From Oscheius onirici (Eukaryota; Nematoda; Chromadorea; Rhabditida; Rhabditidae), in NCBI GenBank assembly GCA_932521025.1, contig OW051471.1, forward strand, positions 62,001 to 126,000: DNA of 64,000 bases, in the 5' to 3' direction. Numbering within the stretch: the stretch's first letter is position 1; each line of letters starts with the position of its first letter. Positions 32,101-43,566 of this stretch are shown piece by piece. The notes beneath the pieces are model-generated. The model was not told the origin of the DNA and did no database searches. It saw only the letters and a list, made by a program, of their open reading frames with translations. The position numbers and the translations under genes are program-made.

Positions 32101-32434
32101 GCTCATGTCAAGAATCATATGCAGCAGCGACATCAGTACAAGGGCCGACCCAGAGAAAATAAGTGAGTTGAAGAAAGTGAAAATAATATGATCGCCTTTT
32201 AGTAACGACTACATGCAGGAGCAGTGGCTGAACGTGATGCGAAGCTGCTTCCCGCCACTGAAGGATCGCATAGACTCGTTCAAGTTCAAATCAGTTAGAC
32301 AGTATTCTCCGTCTCCTCGTCCCTCCACACACAGTCCGCTCACTCCCAGCAGCTCGACACTGTCTCCTCCGAAACACAGCTACCATACCAGGAGGAAGAG
32401 GGTTGTCACGGATTTTGATGACTACACTGAGTAA
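29114..32434 (+). CDS. Modular C2H2 zinc-finger protein, function unknown
   Basis: A chain of about a dozen exons with matching phases begins MSDSGFSTPRYITVRES at 29114. The N-terminal third is polar and coiled-coil-like with Lys/Glu/Gln runs; an acidic stretch follows (30010-30180), then a Ser/Arg-rich linker. The rest is three copies of one module: a first finger (CHLCDN, CLECGE, CELCEK), a second finger (CIHCTYQHN, CSLCDYVN, CPKCDYAS) and a trailing helix with W or F, Leu and FP (MWSLLMEQCFPGY, LTLFLYQFFPSI, QWLNVMRSCFPPL). They lie near 30880-31190, 31310-31620 and 31970-32290. The tail is Ser/Pro-rich and basic, ending DDYTE. Paired fingers suggest nucleic-acid binding in the nucleus; the helix may recruit a partner. 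I do not recognise the C. elegans counterpart. The acidic N-terminal half joins the fingers without a break, but no transcript proves it is one gene. Confidence 0.8.
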
Positions 32435-33197
32435 ACTCCCGTTCAATATACCGGTTGTCTTGCATAAAATGAAGCTTCTATGAAATCTAGGTAGACAGAT
32501 TGACTGAGGCCTAAGAGTAGTGAGATAATTTTGGTCTAGTTCGTTTCTCTTACGGTAGACGTGTTTCGTTCATTGAACCCTGTCTATGAGAGCGCAGTGT
32601 TGCCATAGACGACTGGAAAGCTGATTGCAACTACATATACTGCTTTTGATCGGATGAAGGCCTCACTTTTTATCTCCGTGCTTCTTTTTGGCTCAATCTA
32701 GTTGTCGCTAGTTACGGTACTGTATACGAATCACAGTTTGAGTGTAAAAATCAATGAAGACTGTTTTAGCAGTTTTTACCGGAAATGATTGCAGTGGTAG
32801 CGACGGAAAGTTCGTGAGAAGCGTTACGAAACAAGACACGAAGAAAATCTGTTCGAGATAGGTTCGGAAGAGTTCGCAGGGTCAAAGGATCAACGATTGT
32901 TGACGCAAATTGATCCTTTGACCCTGCGAACTCTGCATGTGACCAATTTGCGGCAGTTACGAAAGTAGACAGTGGTCGGTCTTTATAACTGCACATTTTC
33001 TCTGTCTCTATCCCTCGGTACTTCTTTATCTTTACACAGAGTTCATGACAGAAATAGCCCTCGATTTCATCACCACTGCCTTTATGCTCCTTTTCGTCCT
33101 GACTTTCCCCTCTCCCCCTTGCCATTGCTTTCCGATCAATCGGCACACAGCGTGACTCTCGAGCAGCTTGTTTCATCTTGTGAACTCTTTTCAGACA
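32435..33197. other. Intergenic stretch between zinc-finger gene and P450
   Basis: Roughly 760 bases with a perfect 25-bp hairpin (listed separately). Open frames on the minus strand read through the hairpin and have no domains. Confidence 0.5.
32869..32934. ncRNA. Perfect 25-bp inverted repeat with 16-base loop
   Basis: Arms 32869-32893 and 32910-32934 are exact reverse complements, built on GTTCGCAGGGTCAAAGGATC. A stem of this length with a short loop could be a small-RNA hairpin or a folded transposon end. Perfect pairing is unusual for a conserved animal microRNA precursor. Confidence 0.3.
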
Positions 33198-35240
33198 ATG
33201 TACCTGATAATTGTCTCAGCTTTGGTAGTCTGGCTAGTCTATGAATTTTATTGGAAGAGAAGAAATCTCCCGCCTGGTAAGATTTCTGTCATGGGGATCA
33301 CCTTCTTTAGGCCCAATGCCACTTCCACTCATCGGAAATCTGCACACCTTCATCTTGGACAATCCTGGCTACAATTTTGGAGCAAGAGCTAAGAAAAACT
33401 ACAATCCAATTTATACCTGGTGGATGGGTATATCCTTTCCCAAAAAATATATTTGTGATCACAGGAAGGTCACCTTTCGTAACAATTTGTGACTACGACT
33501 TGATGAAAGAGACGTTTGTCAAGGATGGAGACAGCTATACGGACAAATATTATTTCAAGGGACTAAATGACATTTTTAGAGGTTTGTTCATGAGCCAGAG
33601 GGGAAAATGCCTCTTTCAGGAGGAAATTATGGAATTTTGGAGTCGACAGGGGAACGATGGCGAGACCACAGACGCTTTGCTCTCCACCAAATGAGAGATC
33701 TCGGACTAGGGAAGATGAAAATGGAAGAAAGAGTAAAACAGCCTTCTGCTATAAATTAAAACACTTACAGATTCTCTTGGAAATGGACGACTTGACCCAA
33801 AAATTGATCGAAAATCCAAAAGCTGACATTCAGGAAGAGTTTCAACGATCCATCGCCAATGTCATCAATCAGATGTTGTTTGGATATCGGTTCACTGGAG
33901 TGAGGAGTCGAAAAAATAATTGACAATATTATTTTAGAATAAAAGGGAGGAAATGACTCGACTGATTACCATGCTCGATGATCAGCAAAAGAGCGGCACT
34001 TGGGTCATGTTCATTCTGACTCTATTCGAATGGAGCAGGACACTACCATATTTCAGAAACTCGTGGAACAAGTATAACCTTTTTATTTTAGAATAAGGCA
34101 AAGCTCAGATTCCTGCAATTCCGCGATGATTTCTTTGGCTTTTTCGAGCAGCAAATTCAGCAGCACAAGAAGGAGTTTGACTATGAGACGGAAGACTCGA
34201 CAGATTATGTGGAAGCCTATTTGAAGGAACAGAAAAAGAGAGAGGCTGAAGGAGATTTTGAGAGCTTCTGGTATGTTGGAGGGGAGGAAAGAGGCAGAGG
34301 GACAGGGACAGGGACAAGGACAGAGAGACAGAAATACTGAGATACCGATACTGAAAAAGAATTTTATGTTCTCGAGAAATACTGAGATGAGACACATATG
34401 ACCCCGACAGGTCACAAGCACAACTTTCCAGCGATCTACAACTGAAAAACACGGTCATGGACTTGTGGTCAGCCGGTCTCTCAACCACCACGTCCACTCT
34501 AAACTGGGGAATTGCCTACCTGCTGAACAATCCAGAAATCCTAGCCGAGATGCATAAAGAACTGGACAGAGTTATTGGTTCCTCTCGTCATGTTACGATG
34601 AACGACAAGCCTAATTTGCCGTACATTTCTGCTGTCATCATGGTTCTGCAATTTTATCGAAAATTATGTAAACTTCATAATTCAGGAAATGCAAAGAGCT
34701 TTGAATCTACTGGTCTCGAATATACCACATGCTACCACGAGGGATGTCGAAGTGGCCGGATACTTGGTGAGTTGGTTGAGAGTGCGAAACAGAAAGACAG
34801 AAAGGTAGAAAGTTATGATAACAGTCCAAACTTTCAGCTCCCAAAAGGAACTACAATAGTTGCCGATATTGGTGTTCTGATGTACGACGAAAAACTGTTC
34901 CCTGAGCCGGAAAAATTTAAACCTGAACGCTTTTTGCAAGATGGAAAGGTCAAGACAGTAAGTTGACTACAGAGTCGATCTAAAAAAAAATCTTCAGTTC
35001 CCCGAAGTGATGCCCTTCTCACTGGGAAAACGAGCCTGTCCCGGTGAGGGTCTAGCCAAAATGGAACTCTTCCTAGTGATCGCTAATTTAGTCAACAGAT
35101 TCAAGGTTTTGCAAGAAGCTAGTCAAAAAATGAGCTTTTTTTAGCTCTCGTCCTCTTCTCCTCCACCTCTGAAGAAGGGCTTCACAACTATGCAAAAACC
35201 TGCTCCCTACATTGAATTCGAAGCCGAGTATCGGTTCTGA
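33198..35240 (+). CDS. Cytochrome P450, CYP2-clan nematode type
   Basis: About eleven short exons join to roughly 490 residues. The N-terminus [19 protein letters not shown] is a membrane anchor, followed by [18 protein letters not shown] (proline hinge). Helix C shows [13 protein letters not shown], the K helix is represented by EMQRALN (ExxR), the PERF-like block is FKPERFLQ, and the haem loop is [19 protein letters not shown] (FxxGxRxCxG), with the Cys ligand present. The I helix reads WSAGLSTTT: the usual acidic residue of AGx(D/E)TT is Ser. The layout resembles C. elegans CYP33/CYP14-like enzymes of the endoplasmic reticulum, which oxidise lipids or xenobiotics; the substrate is unknown. 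The gene ends only about 135 bases from the convergent clh-6 stop. Confidence 0.9.
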
Positions 35241-35375
35241 AAAAAATTGTCCGTGTAATATTTTTTTTATTCTTGAGACCCGCTCCTTTTTTCAAGATTC
35301 AAACAACGTATTTTTAAGTATCACGATTGGTCACTGAGAAAAATGTCAATCTTTGGCAAGAAAAGTCACAGAAAG

Positions 35376-38300
35376 TTAATGAGAAACGTCTTCCGAAATG
35401 TACAATTCCTCGACTCGCCATCCTTTCTTATATTTCCGTTCACGGAATCTTGCCACGTCTTTTCGGGTTATGATGCCACGAAGCTAAACCTCCCTTTCAG
35501 CAAATAAATGAGGAAAAAGTACCTTGTTTTCGTCGTTGATGACCATCAAATAGCGCAGTCCAAGACCACGGAATAGTCTGAAGACGAAAGGAAGACTGGC
35601 TTGAAGAGGAACACGGTGAGGATGAAGATGCATGTAACTCTCCAAATCTATCCAATTCTGCTCCTCAGCAGACGAAATATGAATGTCTGAGAGTATTCTG
35701 AAGGTTTTCATAGTAGAGAGACAGTAAATTTACAGATCCGAATCTTCCAGCTCCATCAAAGTCAATGTCTTGTTACTATGTGAGTAGACCTTGTGTTTCA
35801 GTAGAGCCAAAAGATGAGTCCTCAGAATACATCCCTTTATGTGTCCATAGTCCGGAAGCGTTGTCTGGTTCAAAGACTCTTCTATCCTGTCCACAACGGG
35901 GAAGCCATGATGCGTGGTACTCCTCAAAATGTCCAGAATCCTACTGACTCTTTCCGTCCTTTCCAGAGCTATCACATCGGCTCTCATCACGTTTCTGAAC
36001 AGTTCACATTTAGTTTTACGCTTAACTTACTCTGCGAGAATGTTCCGACTCATTTTCGGTGGATTCCAGCCGAGAAGAGGAGCTTCAAAAAGCTCAATGT
36101 AGGTGTCGTAAAGTCCTTCGTTGAAAATATCACCGACCCATTTCGTTACCATCAAAACGAGCATGATTGGCAGGCCAAAGGTTATGTCCTGAAGATCTTT
36201 TCAAATAAAAAAATTGGTTTTACCTTGGTGGCTTCCATGATGATCGCAGTCAGAGAGATTGTCATTCTGACCATTCCTCCAAGCTGAGCCGCAGCTCCAG
36301 CCAGAGCATACTTTCCCGGATCGATTCCTGTCTGCAATAACAGAAAGTTTTGAAGTAACAGGGAAATTTACAATGTTGGGGAACAATTTTCCCACTCCGA
36401 TGCCAAAAAGACGTCCCCAAGCAGCTCCGGTCAACAGAGCTGGAATGAAGATTCCAGAAGGAACAGCAATTCCAAAGGTCCACAGAGTGAGAAAGAAGTA
36501 TTCGATGCAGAAAATAAGCAGAGTCAGAGGGCGGTACGAGTCTGAAAAGTCTATGTTTTGTCAAAGGATCTTACTTCCCTTGTGTGATTGTCTGTTTATT
36601 TTTTTCCTTCTGAAAAGCCGAAAAGTTTTCCGAAGAGCAACTTTTTTTGCTCCAAAAATTCTTTCAAACAATAATTAATAAAAAAATGCAATACAAAAAA
36701 ACTTTCACAGAAGCAATTTCGTCAGCTGCTGCTCTCCCAAATGGACGTCTCTGTCCAGCCTCTTCGCAAGATAACCGTCTGCGTCACGGAGCTCCGTGAC
36801 AATTCCTAGCCTATAATCAAATGCTGTACACCACCAGCGACCACGTCTTTCTGATTCAAGGACCTGTGAACTTCATCTGTCAAAGAGCTCCTGATCAACG
36901 CGCTTGGACCCAAGTTTCAAGACTTCACCTTCGACTACGAGGACGACAAGGACGGCGAGAGATACAAGGATCGGAACGAGTTTATTTTCAAGTACGACTA
37001 TACTCCCACCATCTGGGACAAGTTTGACCCTGCCTTGAACGGGTTGCTCATGACTAAAACGTGGCCGATTTGGAAGACGGTGAGCTGTTTCGTTCTGGAG
37101 ACGTCTGGAGAAGACAATGCTCGCCAGATTGGCATCATTGACCAGCGTCGCAAAGACTTGGACATTCTGGAGACGACTGAGAATAAGTGGCGCTGCTACA
37201 GCAACCGCAAGGACTACTACTACTACTGCAATCAGCACCAGTACAACTACGAGCAAAAAGCTCAGAAGATTTTTGGACCGAAGGCTGTCCAGGGCGCCTA
37301 CGACGATGGCAACTTTGTCTGTCTAGAAGCTGCGAGAGGAACTGGAGAAGATGAAAGTCGACAGAAAGTGATCAAGAAATGTACTGTCAGTTATAATAAA
37401 CACTGTTTTTGTGTTTTGTTCTGTCTCTTTACCCTTCCCGAAAACTCACTGATAGGACTGTGGAACAGACTCTTCACATTGTCTTCCAGACTGTTGAAGA
37501 AAAGATTTGCGATTGCTGAGTACTCTCCCTTCTTGCACCACATCTGAATCATATCCTGACACAAAAGTTTAACACAATTCATACCTGATTGACCTCGGTC
37601 AAAGTCGGATTGACTCCAATTGGCTTACAGTCATCGATGAGGAAGATGGTCAAGAATCCCATGAACGCCGAAGCTGCAGCCACAATGAGACATTCCAGGA
37701 AGCGTTGGAACTTTGTGTTCACGTATCTAAATGTCTTATTCCAGAAGAATATAAAGAGTCTGTTCACTTTTTCCTAAACTCTGCCAGTTTGGTGTTCAGG
37801 TGATTGAACAGAGCTCCCGTGCAGCCTCCAATTACTCCGATCAACAAAAATAACGGAATTTCCCAGATCGTGTAGTTTTTGTTCTGAATCATAATATTTT
37901 CAACTAATGAGGATAAAATTACGTCAAAGACACCGAAATTGGCCAAGCCTGTCCACGAGAGCCAGCCACTTTGGCCATTGAACCAGGCGAGGATTGAGTT
38001 CACGGTGAAACTGCTGACCATGCTGGTGAAGAAGAGACGCCATGTTAGGTTCTGATTCCAAAAACTGCTGCCTTCTTCCAGTGCGAAAAGAACACCGCCG
38101 ATTGGAGCTCCAAAAGCTGCTGCCACTCCAGCAGCTGCTCCTGCAGAGACAAAGTCGCGTTTTTCTCTGGAATCAATAAGTTTTTGAACGAGTTACAGTA
38201 ATCTACCTGTCATTCCTAAACTGCGTAAATATGCCCAAATCGATTCCGAGGGTCTTACAGCGCCCTTCGGAGATTCCGGAACCGACAATGGCTCCGGAAT

Positions 38301-39239
38301 GAATCATTGGTCCTTCTTTTCCGCCAGCCAGACCTCCCGAGACGGCACAGGCCACTCCTACAGCTTTCGCAACCAGTGTTTTGAGCATTGTTATTTCGGG
38401 AACTTTGATTCCGTTTAGGTAGCACTTGACTTGAGGGATTCCAGAGCCTCCGGCCACATTTGAGACAAAAAGAACCTGGAAAATGTCTCTGTATTTCTGT
38501 TCAAAAAAAAACTTACCAAACAACTTGCAATTCCAACTAGAAGACAGTTGTAACCTATCCAGGCCAACTGAACCTTCCACATACATCCGAAATTCCCTTG
38601 ATCTGTCGTATTGTCACACTGTGAGATTACTGTAACGGAATATAACCATCATTTTCGAGAAATACTCACGTCCTTTGACTATCAAATCAAATTTAATTTC
38701 CTTGCTGTAATGGACGATGATGTCTATTCCTGCAGCCACGACTGCTGTAAAGAACCCGACAAAGAAGCAAGCTACCCATCGATTTATTGAAATCTTCCAG
38801 AGGTTCATCTGAAAAATAGACTAATTTTCATGGGAGAGAATCTTACCTGATGCCAAGATTTCCTCTCCTCATCCCTATAGAGCTGATTTTCTGTGACTTC
38901 ATAGTTCAGACTCTCGTATTTGCAGGACAGTGGATTATGCTCGACTGGTTGAGACATGTGGGACCGTCGGCGAGCAGCTTGTTCTTCTGCTTCTTCCTGG
39001 AAAGAGGAAATTAACATAGAGTCTGACTCTCTGTCTCTCTGACTCTCCGTTTTTCTGTCTCTCTCCTTACCATTCTCCTCCTCCTCGATATACTGCTCAT
39101 ATTACTGATCGAGCTAACCCTTTCCAGACCACTGACCGGATCCTCATGTGGCTCCAGTCTAAACGTTATTTTTAACACCTATATTCCTATTTTCTCACCT
39201 GGCCCTGGAGCCGATTCTCGGAAAGTCGGCTTGGCTCAT
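35376..39239 (-). CDS. clh-6: CLC-7/CLC-6-type chloride channel or Cl-/H+ exchanger
   Basis: About fifteen exons join from [14 protein letters not shown] (39239) to EDVSH and TAA, roughly 780 residues. The cytoplasmic N-terminus contains [17 protein letters not shown], matching the CLC-7 hallmark. Selectivity-filter motifs GSGIP, GKEGP (with the gating Glu) and [16 protein letters not shown] (with the proton Glu) are intact, so an exchanger mechanism is expected. Two CBS domains follow the membrane part (exons near 36100-35380), the second ending [18 protein letters not shown]-7 proteins work in late endosomes and lysosomes; C. elegans clh-6 is the CLC-7 relative required for lysosome function. 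The intron at 36542-37449 (908 bases) is far longer than its neighbours and holds a broken gene on the opposite strand. The ATG was chosen because its 41-nt exon carries the phase needed by exon 2. Confidence 0.93.
36741..37371 (+). pseudogene. Intronless, frameshifted gene of unknown family nested antisense in a clh-6 intron
   Basis: A coding-like stretch with high use of GAC, TAC and AAG codons, unlike the intron around it. It opens [20 protein letters not shown], shifts frame near 36790, continues with a segment around [16 protein letters not shown], shifts again near 36880, then runs about 170 codons ([20 protein letters not shown] ... [18 protein letters not shown]) before a third apparent shift near 37325 and the coiled ending [14 protein letters not shown] with TGA. 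AATAAA follows at 37395. No introns are seen, although every true gene nearby has many. A retroposed copy that has decayed is the simplest reading; assembly indels are the alternative. I do not recognise the family. Confidence 0.6.
37395..37400 (+). terminator. Polyadenylation signal of the nested gene
   Basis: AATAAA sits 24 bases after the inferred TGA of the nested pseudogene and in the same orientation, supporting the idea that its boundaries are those of an mRNA copy. Confidence 0.4.
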
Positions 39240-39621
39240 TCACCTCTTGATCCTCTGTGACAATTTTTATGGAAAATAGGGTTTTGTGTCGAAAAGGACA
39301 AATTTCGTGGAAAACAATGGCACAAATTTTTATCAGGAAGTGGACTGAAGGAGGCAGTGAGATAACAATGTCTAGGACACAATCCAAACAAATGGAGAAA
39401 AATAGCAAACGCTTTGGGTTTTTATCGATTTCAAGCTATTTTCAAGCGACTACATTCAAAAACAATGAAACCCTGTATAAAATAACTTGAAAACTATGAA
39501 ACTTTTTTGAAAAACAGCTGATTCTGTGTCAGTGGAGCAAAGATCTCTCAGTCAGTCCTTTAACTAAATTCTTCGATTTTCCCCACCTTGTTTGGTATAA
39601 ATTAGGCAATATTTCAAAGAA
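39240..39621. other. Divergent promoter region of clh-6 and pik-1
   Basis: About 380 A/T-rich bases between the two start codons. TATAAATTAGG at 39596 lies only about 26 bases before the pik-1 ATG, so it is as likely chance as promoter. Nothing else stands out. Confidence 0.4.
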
Positions 39622-41927
39622 ATGAGCACCAAAGAAATCAGTCCCGATGATCTGATACATCTGCTTCCCTACAACTGTATGAAAGAGCTGTGTGAGCTGT
39701 TGGAAGACGACGATGTTTGGGAAAAATTAGGTGAGTTTTAATATTTGTGGATGAACCGAAGAAAAAACGAAAAAAAAACGGCTACTCTCCTGAAAAGAAG
39801 ATTTTTTGAATAAAATTACCAACCACTGCTTTCGCAGGGTCGGAGAGTCTCTATACCTCAAAAATTCGAACATATAATAAGTTAAAATTTTGGAGAAACT
39901 GAGACTACAAATGTCCAATATGTTTCCTAGATTCAGTCATATTAATTTCTAGCCATGAACATGCCCGACATCACCAAGAAAGACGTTGATGGCTGTCGGA
40001 AGATGAAAGACCGTGCCAGCTGGTTTCTTCTCAGGATATGGGCCTCAAAAGGCTACAGAATAGAGGATTTGAGGACTCTTTTTATTCATACCAAATATCT
40101 ACGCTGTCTAGCCGTTGTCGACAAGTATTGTAGGTTTCTTTTGTTCAGACATAGCGAAAGTTCCAGTGAGTAAAGAGGGATCATTTATGGAGGAGATGCT
40201 CGGCAGTTCCGCTTCTTACATCAAAACATCTGAAACTGCCTTGTCGACCAGGACGGAGAAGGATTTTAGCATTCTGTCGCCGTCGACCAGTATAGCTTCG
40301 AAGGCAACCACTTCTTCTAGGTAAGAGACAACCACTATTTTCAATACTTTCCAGTCTATCTCTCGATCCTCTCATGGCTGCCCTTCAAAATACTTTGGCC
40401 GTTCCTTACGAGGAACTAATGGAAGCTACAAGTAACTTTTCCGAGACCAACATTCTCGGGAAAGGAGGCTATGGCATTGTATACAAAGGCTACTGGAAGC
40501 AGTTGAACGTCGCTGTCAAGAGAATCACTGGTCAAGGAATCAAAAGAAAACAGTTGGAAAAGGAACGACTGAGACAGTCGCTACAGGAACTGAGGACATT
40601 GGCTAGATACCGACACGACAACATTCTACCCATCTACGGCTTCTGCTTGGAGGGACCGGAACCATGTCTGGTTTACATGTTCATGGCAAATGGATCTCTG
40701 GATGAGAGAATAGCTTGCAAGGTGAGTTTGACCAGAATGCAAGTTTACTGGCGGTAGGTACTAGGGTTGAGCGGACGTCCGTGTTCGTCGTTTGTTTTGG
40801 TCGAAAAGTTCGAACAGAGTTCAAAAGCCGGATGAACACGGACACTTGCACCAGAAATTGTCAACAAATTGCCTTCCTCAGTGCATAAGTCTACCGTCTT
40901 CCATGGCCCAGACATTTTCAAACTTCTTTCCGTCTATTCACCAACCCAGTTTTTTTATAAACGTTCTTTTGACAGAATGTTCAAAGTGCCTGATTTGCTC
41001 TAAAAACTGCATTTGAGTGCAAATTTGTCCGTATCCGCTGTTAGTCGAACAGTCCGTCCGTCACGTCCGTGTCCGGTTCGAAGACGAACAAAACAAGGCT
41101 CTGTTCGATCCGTGTTCGCCCAAAAATCGGCTGTCCGTCCAACCCTGGTAGGTACTGTAGAATTCTTTTGCACGATTTTTCTGGACAGACTGTGACAGAG
41201 ACAGTATGAGAGTAACTTTTTGAGAGAGGAACGCCTCCCCTGAACTGGATCCAGCGTCTCGCCATAGCTGAAGGAACAGCACGCGGTATCCTCTTTCTTC
41301 ACACCATGGCCAAGACTGCCATCATTCACGGCGACGTAAAATCAGCCAATATTCTTCTGGACAAGCATCTGGAGCCCAAACTCGGAGATTTCGGCCTCTG
41401 CCGAGACGGACAGGTCGAGGCCGGCGCTGGAGAAAAGTCGCCACTCATAGCCAGTCATCTGAAAGGAACATTGGCATATCTTCCCCCAGAATTCATCTCA
41501 AGCAAGATTCTTTCGACAAAGCTCGATGTTTTCAGCTTTGGAATCGTTCTATATGAGCTGGCAACAGGTAAAAAGAGAAATAAATAGAGAAAGAACAAAA
41601 TTCAGGCTTGAAAGCCTACTCTGAGAACCGAAAGCCTTGTGGGCTTCATGAATTCGTCAATTATACGAGAAATGAGGTCATTTCGAGAAATCAAGATCAT
41701 CGAAGAGTTATGATCGAGAAATTAATGGATCAGCGGATTGTAGCCACTCCGGAGACAGGTTTTTCCTCTTACTTTCCTTTTCATTTGAAATTCCAGAAAA
41801 ATTTAATCGCGACGGTTTCGAACTCCTCGTCGGACTTGGAGACGACTGCGCCAACGTTGACAGAGTCGCAAGGCCGGCATTCAGCGTCATAGTCGATCGT
41901 CTTTCCCAGTTGCAGCACTGTCATTGA
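39622..41927 (+). CDS. pik-1: Pelle/IRAK-family death-domain kinase PIK-1
   Basis: Exon 1 starts MSTKEISPDDLIHLLPYNC; together with exon 2 (ITKKDVDGCRKMKDRASWF, IWASKGYRIEDLRTLF) it forms a death domain of about 100 residues. A Ser/Thr-rich linker leads to the kinase domain starting PYEELMEATSNFSETNILGKG, with the P-loop GKGGYGIV, the VAIK-type Lys in VAVKRI, the catalytic loop HGDVKSANILLD (HxD replaced by HGD, as in IRAK/Pelle) and DFG in GDFGLCRD. An activation-loop/APE-like PPEF block and a C-lobe ending LSQLQHCH follow. Pelle/IRAK kinases act downstream of Toll/IL-1-type receptors with MyD88- or MALT-like partners; C. elegans pik-1 is the single member. A 500-base intron inside the kinase domain holds a hAT-type MITE. 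The splice between the death domain and the linker (near 40110-40150) is not certain. Confidence 0.9.
40762..41147. mobile_element. 386-bp hAT-type MITE in a pik-1 intron
   Basis: Ends TAGGGTTGAGCGGAC and, inverted, CAGGGTTGGACGGAC. The flanks carry an exact 8-bp duplication GTAGGTAC (40754-40761 and 41148-41155). An 8-bp duplication and CAGGGTTG-like ends are typical of hAT elements. There is no transposase. Confidence 0.8.
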
Positions 41928-42114
41928 TAAATAAGGCTATTTATGGTCAAGTACAATAGACATTGGAATATGACGCGCGGAAAGAGTAAAATTCTTTACA
42001 GGGGAGAGGGGGGAAAGAAGAAATATTAGGTAAGGGAAAACGGATATCGATGGGGAGGACCCGATAAATGAGAGAACTTCTTTTGGGAGGAATTCGTAGA
42101 CTTTGAAGGGCTGA

Positions 42115-43566
42115 TTAGGCTATGATTTCCTCGGGAGGCAGCCAGAAGTGCTGAAAATGAGCTGTTGAAAAATGAAAATGAACCGCAATGATCGATAAAC
42201 AGCGCAAATACGACTTATAAAAGACGAGCGAAAGGTAAAAGGAATTCCAGCTAGAGTATTGCCACTTGTAATAAAAACAATTAAAAAACTGACAATTGTG
42301 GCCTCTGCCGTAGCCATCATGGCATATTTGGGATTCCATTTGGTGAACTTGACAATCTGCTGGTCGGCCTGTAGACGCGTGATCTCGTGTCCTTTCTCCG
42401 CATTCCAGACGATAATTTGGCCATTCGTCGACCCGCAGACGACGTACTGCGAGTCGGGCGTGAATCCGGCCTCTAGCTCCACTTTCTGATCATTTCGATG
42501 TCCTCGGAGCGTCGCCTTCACACTTCCGTCAAAAGAATCCAGAAGACGCAGATATTCGCCGTTTGTGCACAACATGATCGTCTTGCCGTCCGGCGCGAAC
42601 ACCATACTCGTCCATTCGGCCGCGGAGGCCGGCTCACGGTCGATTTTGAAGTTGGCAAACGGTCCCTTGTCGAAGCTGCGCAGATCATAGAGCTTCACGA
42701 CGTCGCTGTTGATGCCGGCTGCGAAAATCAGTCCCTCCGGATCGAAGGCTGTTACTGGACGACCGCTCACTTGCATGAGACCCTGAAAATAAACGTTTTG
42801 AACAATAAAAAAGGTTTTTTGTTTGTCCGGCTTATGACATCTTTTAGAGCCTCTAGCAGCGAACATTTTCATTTCACAGAACAAAAAGTCAAGAAACCAA
42901 CCTGGCACGATTGTGTACGAAGATCCCAGAGCCGAATGGTCTTGTCGAGGGAGGCGGAGAGGAACATATCATCAATCGGCGACATTGACAGCGCCGTGAC
43001 TCTGGAAAACTAGCTTTTAAAAACGAAAGACAGAGAAAAGAGGTGAAGGACGTGAAAAACTTACTGTCCATTGTGTCCTACGAAGTAGCGAAGATATTTG
43101 TTGTCGTAGAGCGATAAGTAGCGGAGAGTATCTGCAAATTGGTGAGTTGTAAGATTTTTTCAAGCTGAAATAAAAAATGACCAGGAAAAAAGCTTACGAT
43201 CAACTTTGGTGGACGAATGAATGACGGATTGCGTGTTGTGTGTGTAACGAACCAGGCCGACTCCATATTTTTTGCTGTTTACCTGAAAAACGACCATTAA
43301 GGTGGGGCTAACGACTTCCGCAACGATAAAGCAACACAGCAAGTAAGCAGCTATGGCCAGACTATTCGAAAACAAGGCTAACAAACCTGAGCCTTGTCCC
43401 TCTGGCCGGTCTTGAGATCGAAAATTCCAACGGAATCATCATTGAAGGCGGCTATCAGCGTCGTTCCGTCGTCGCTGTAGTCGATCGAGTTGACCGGGTT
43501 CGTCGGCTCGCCGAACTTCTTCGCCGCCACCATTCTATGCATGATCCCATCGTCAAGTTTGACCAT
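42115..43566 (-). CDS. wdr-82: WD-repeat protein WDR82/SWD2 (SET1/COMPASS subunit)
   Basis: Exons join from [18 protein letters not shown] at 43566 to [11 protein letters not shown] and TAA at 42115, about 315 residues, the usual length. WD-type blades include [59 protein letters not shown] with RLWDLR, and the WDR82 hallmark [20 protein letters not shown] with [12 protein letters not shown]. The C-terminal FWLP motif matches WDR82/Swd2. WDR82 is a subunit of SET1 H3K4 methyltransferase complexes and also of a PP1-PNUTS complex in transcription termination. C. elegans relatives are the swd-2/wdr-82 genes. The gene is divergent to hcf-1 and convergent to pik-1 (about 190 bases between stops). 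Its last intron is the only one over about 90 bases near the 3' end. Confidence 0.92.

Noticed and set aside
42498-43013. 171-codon plus-strand frame
   Set aside because: Antisense shadow of the wdr-82 exon; the minus strand gives clear WD repeats.
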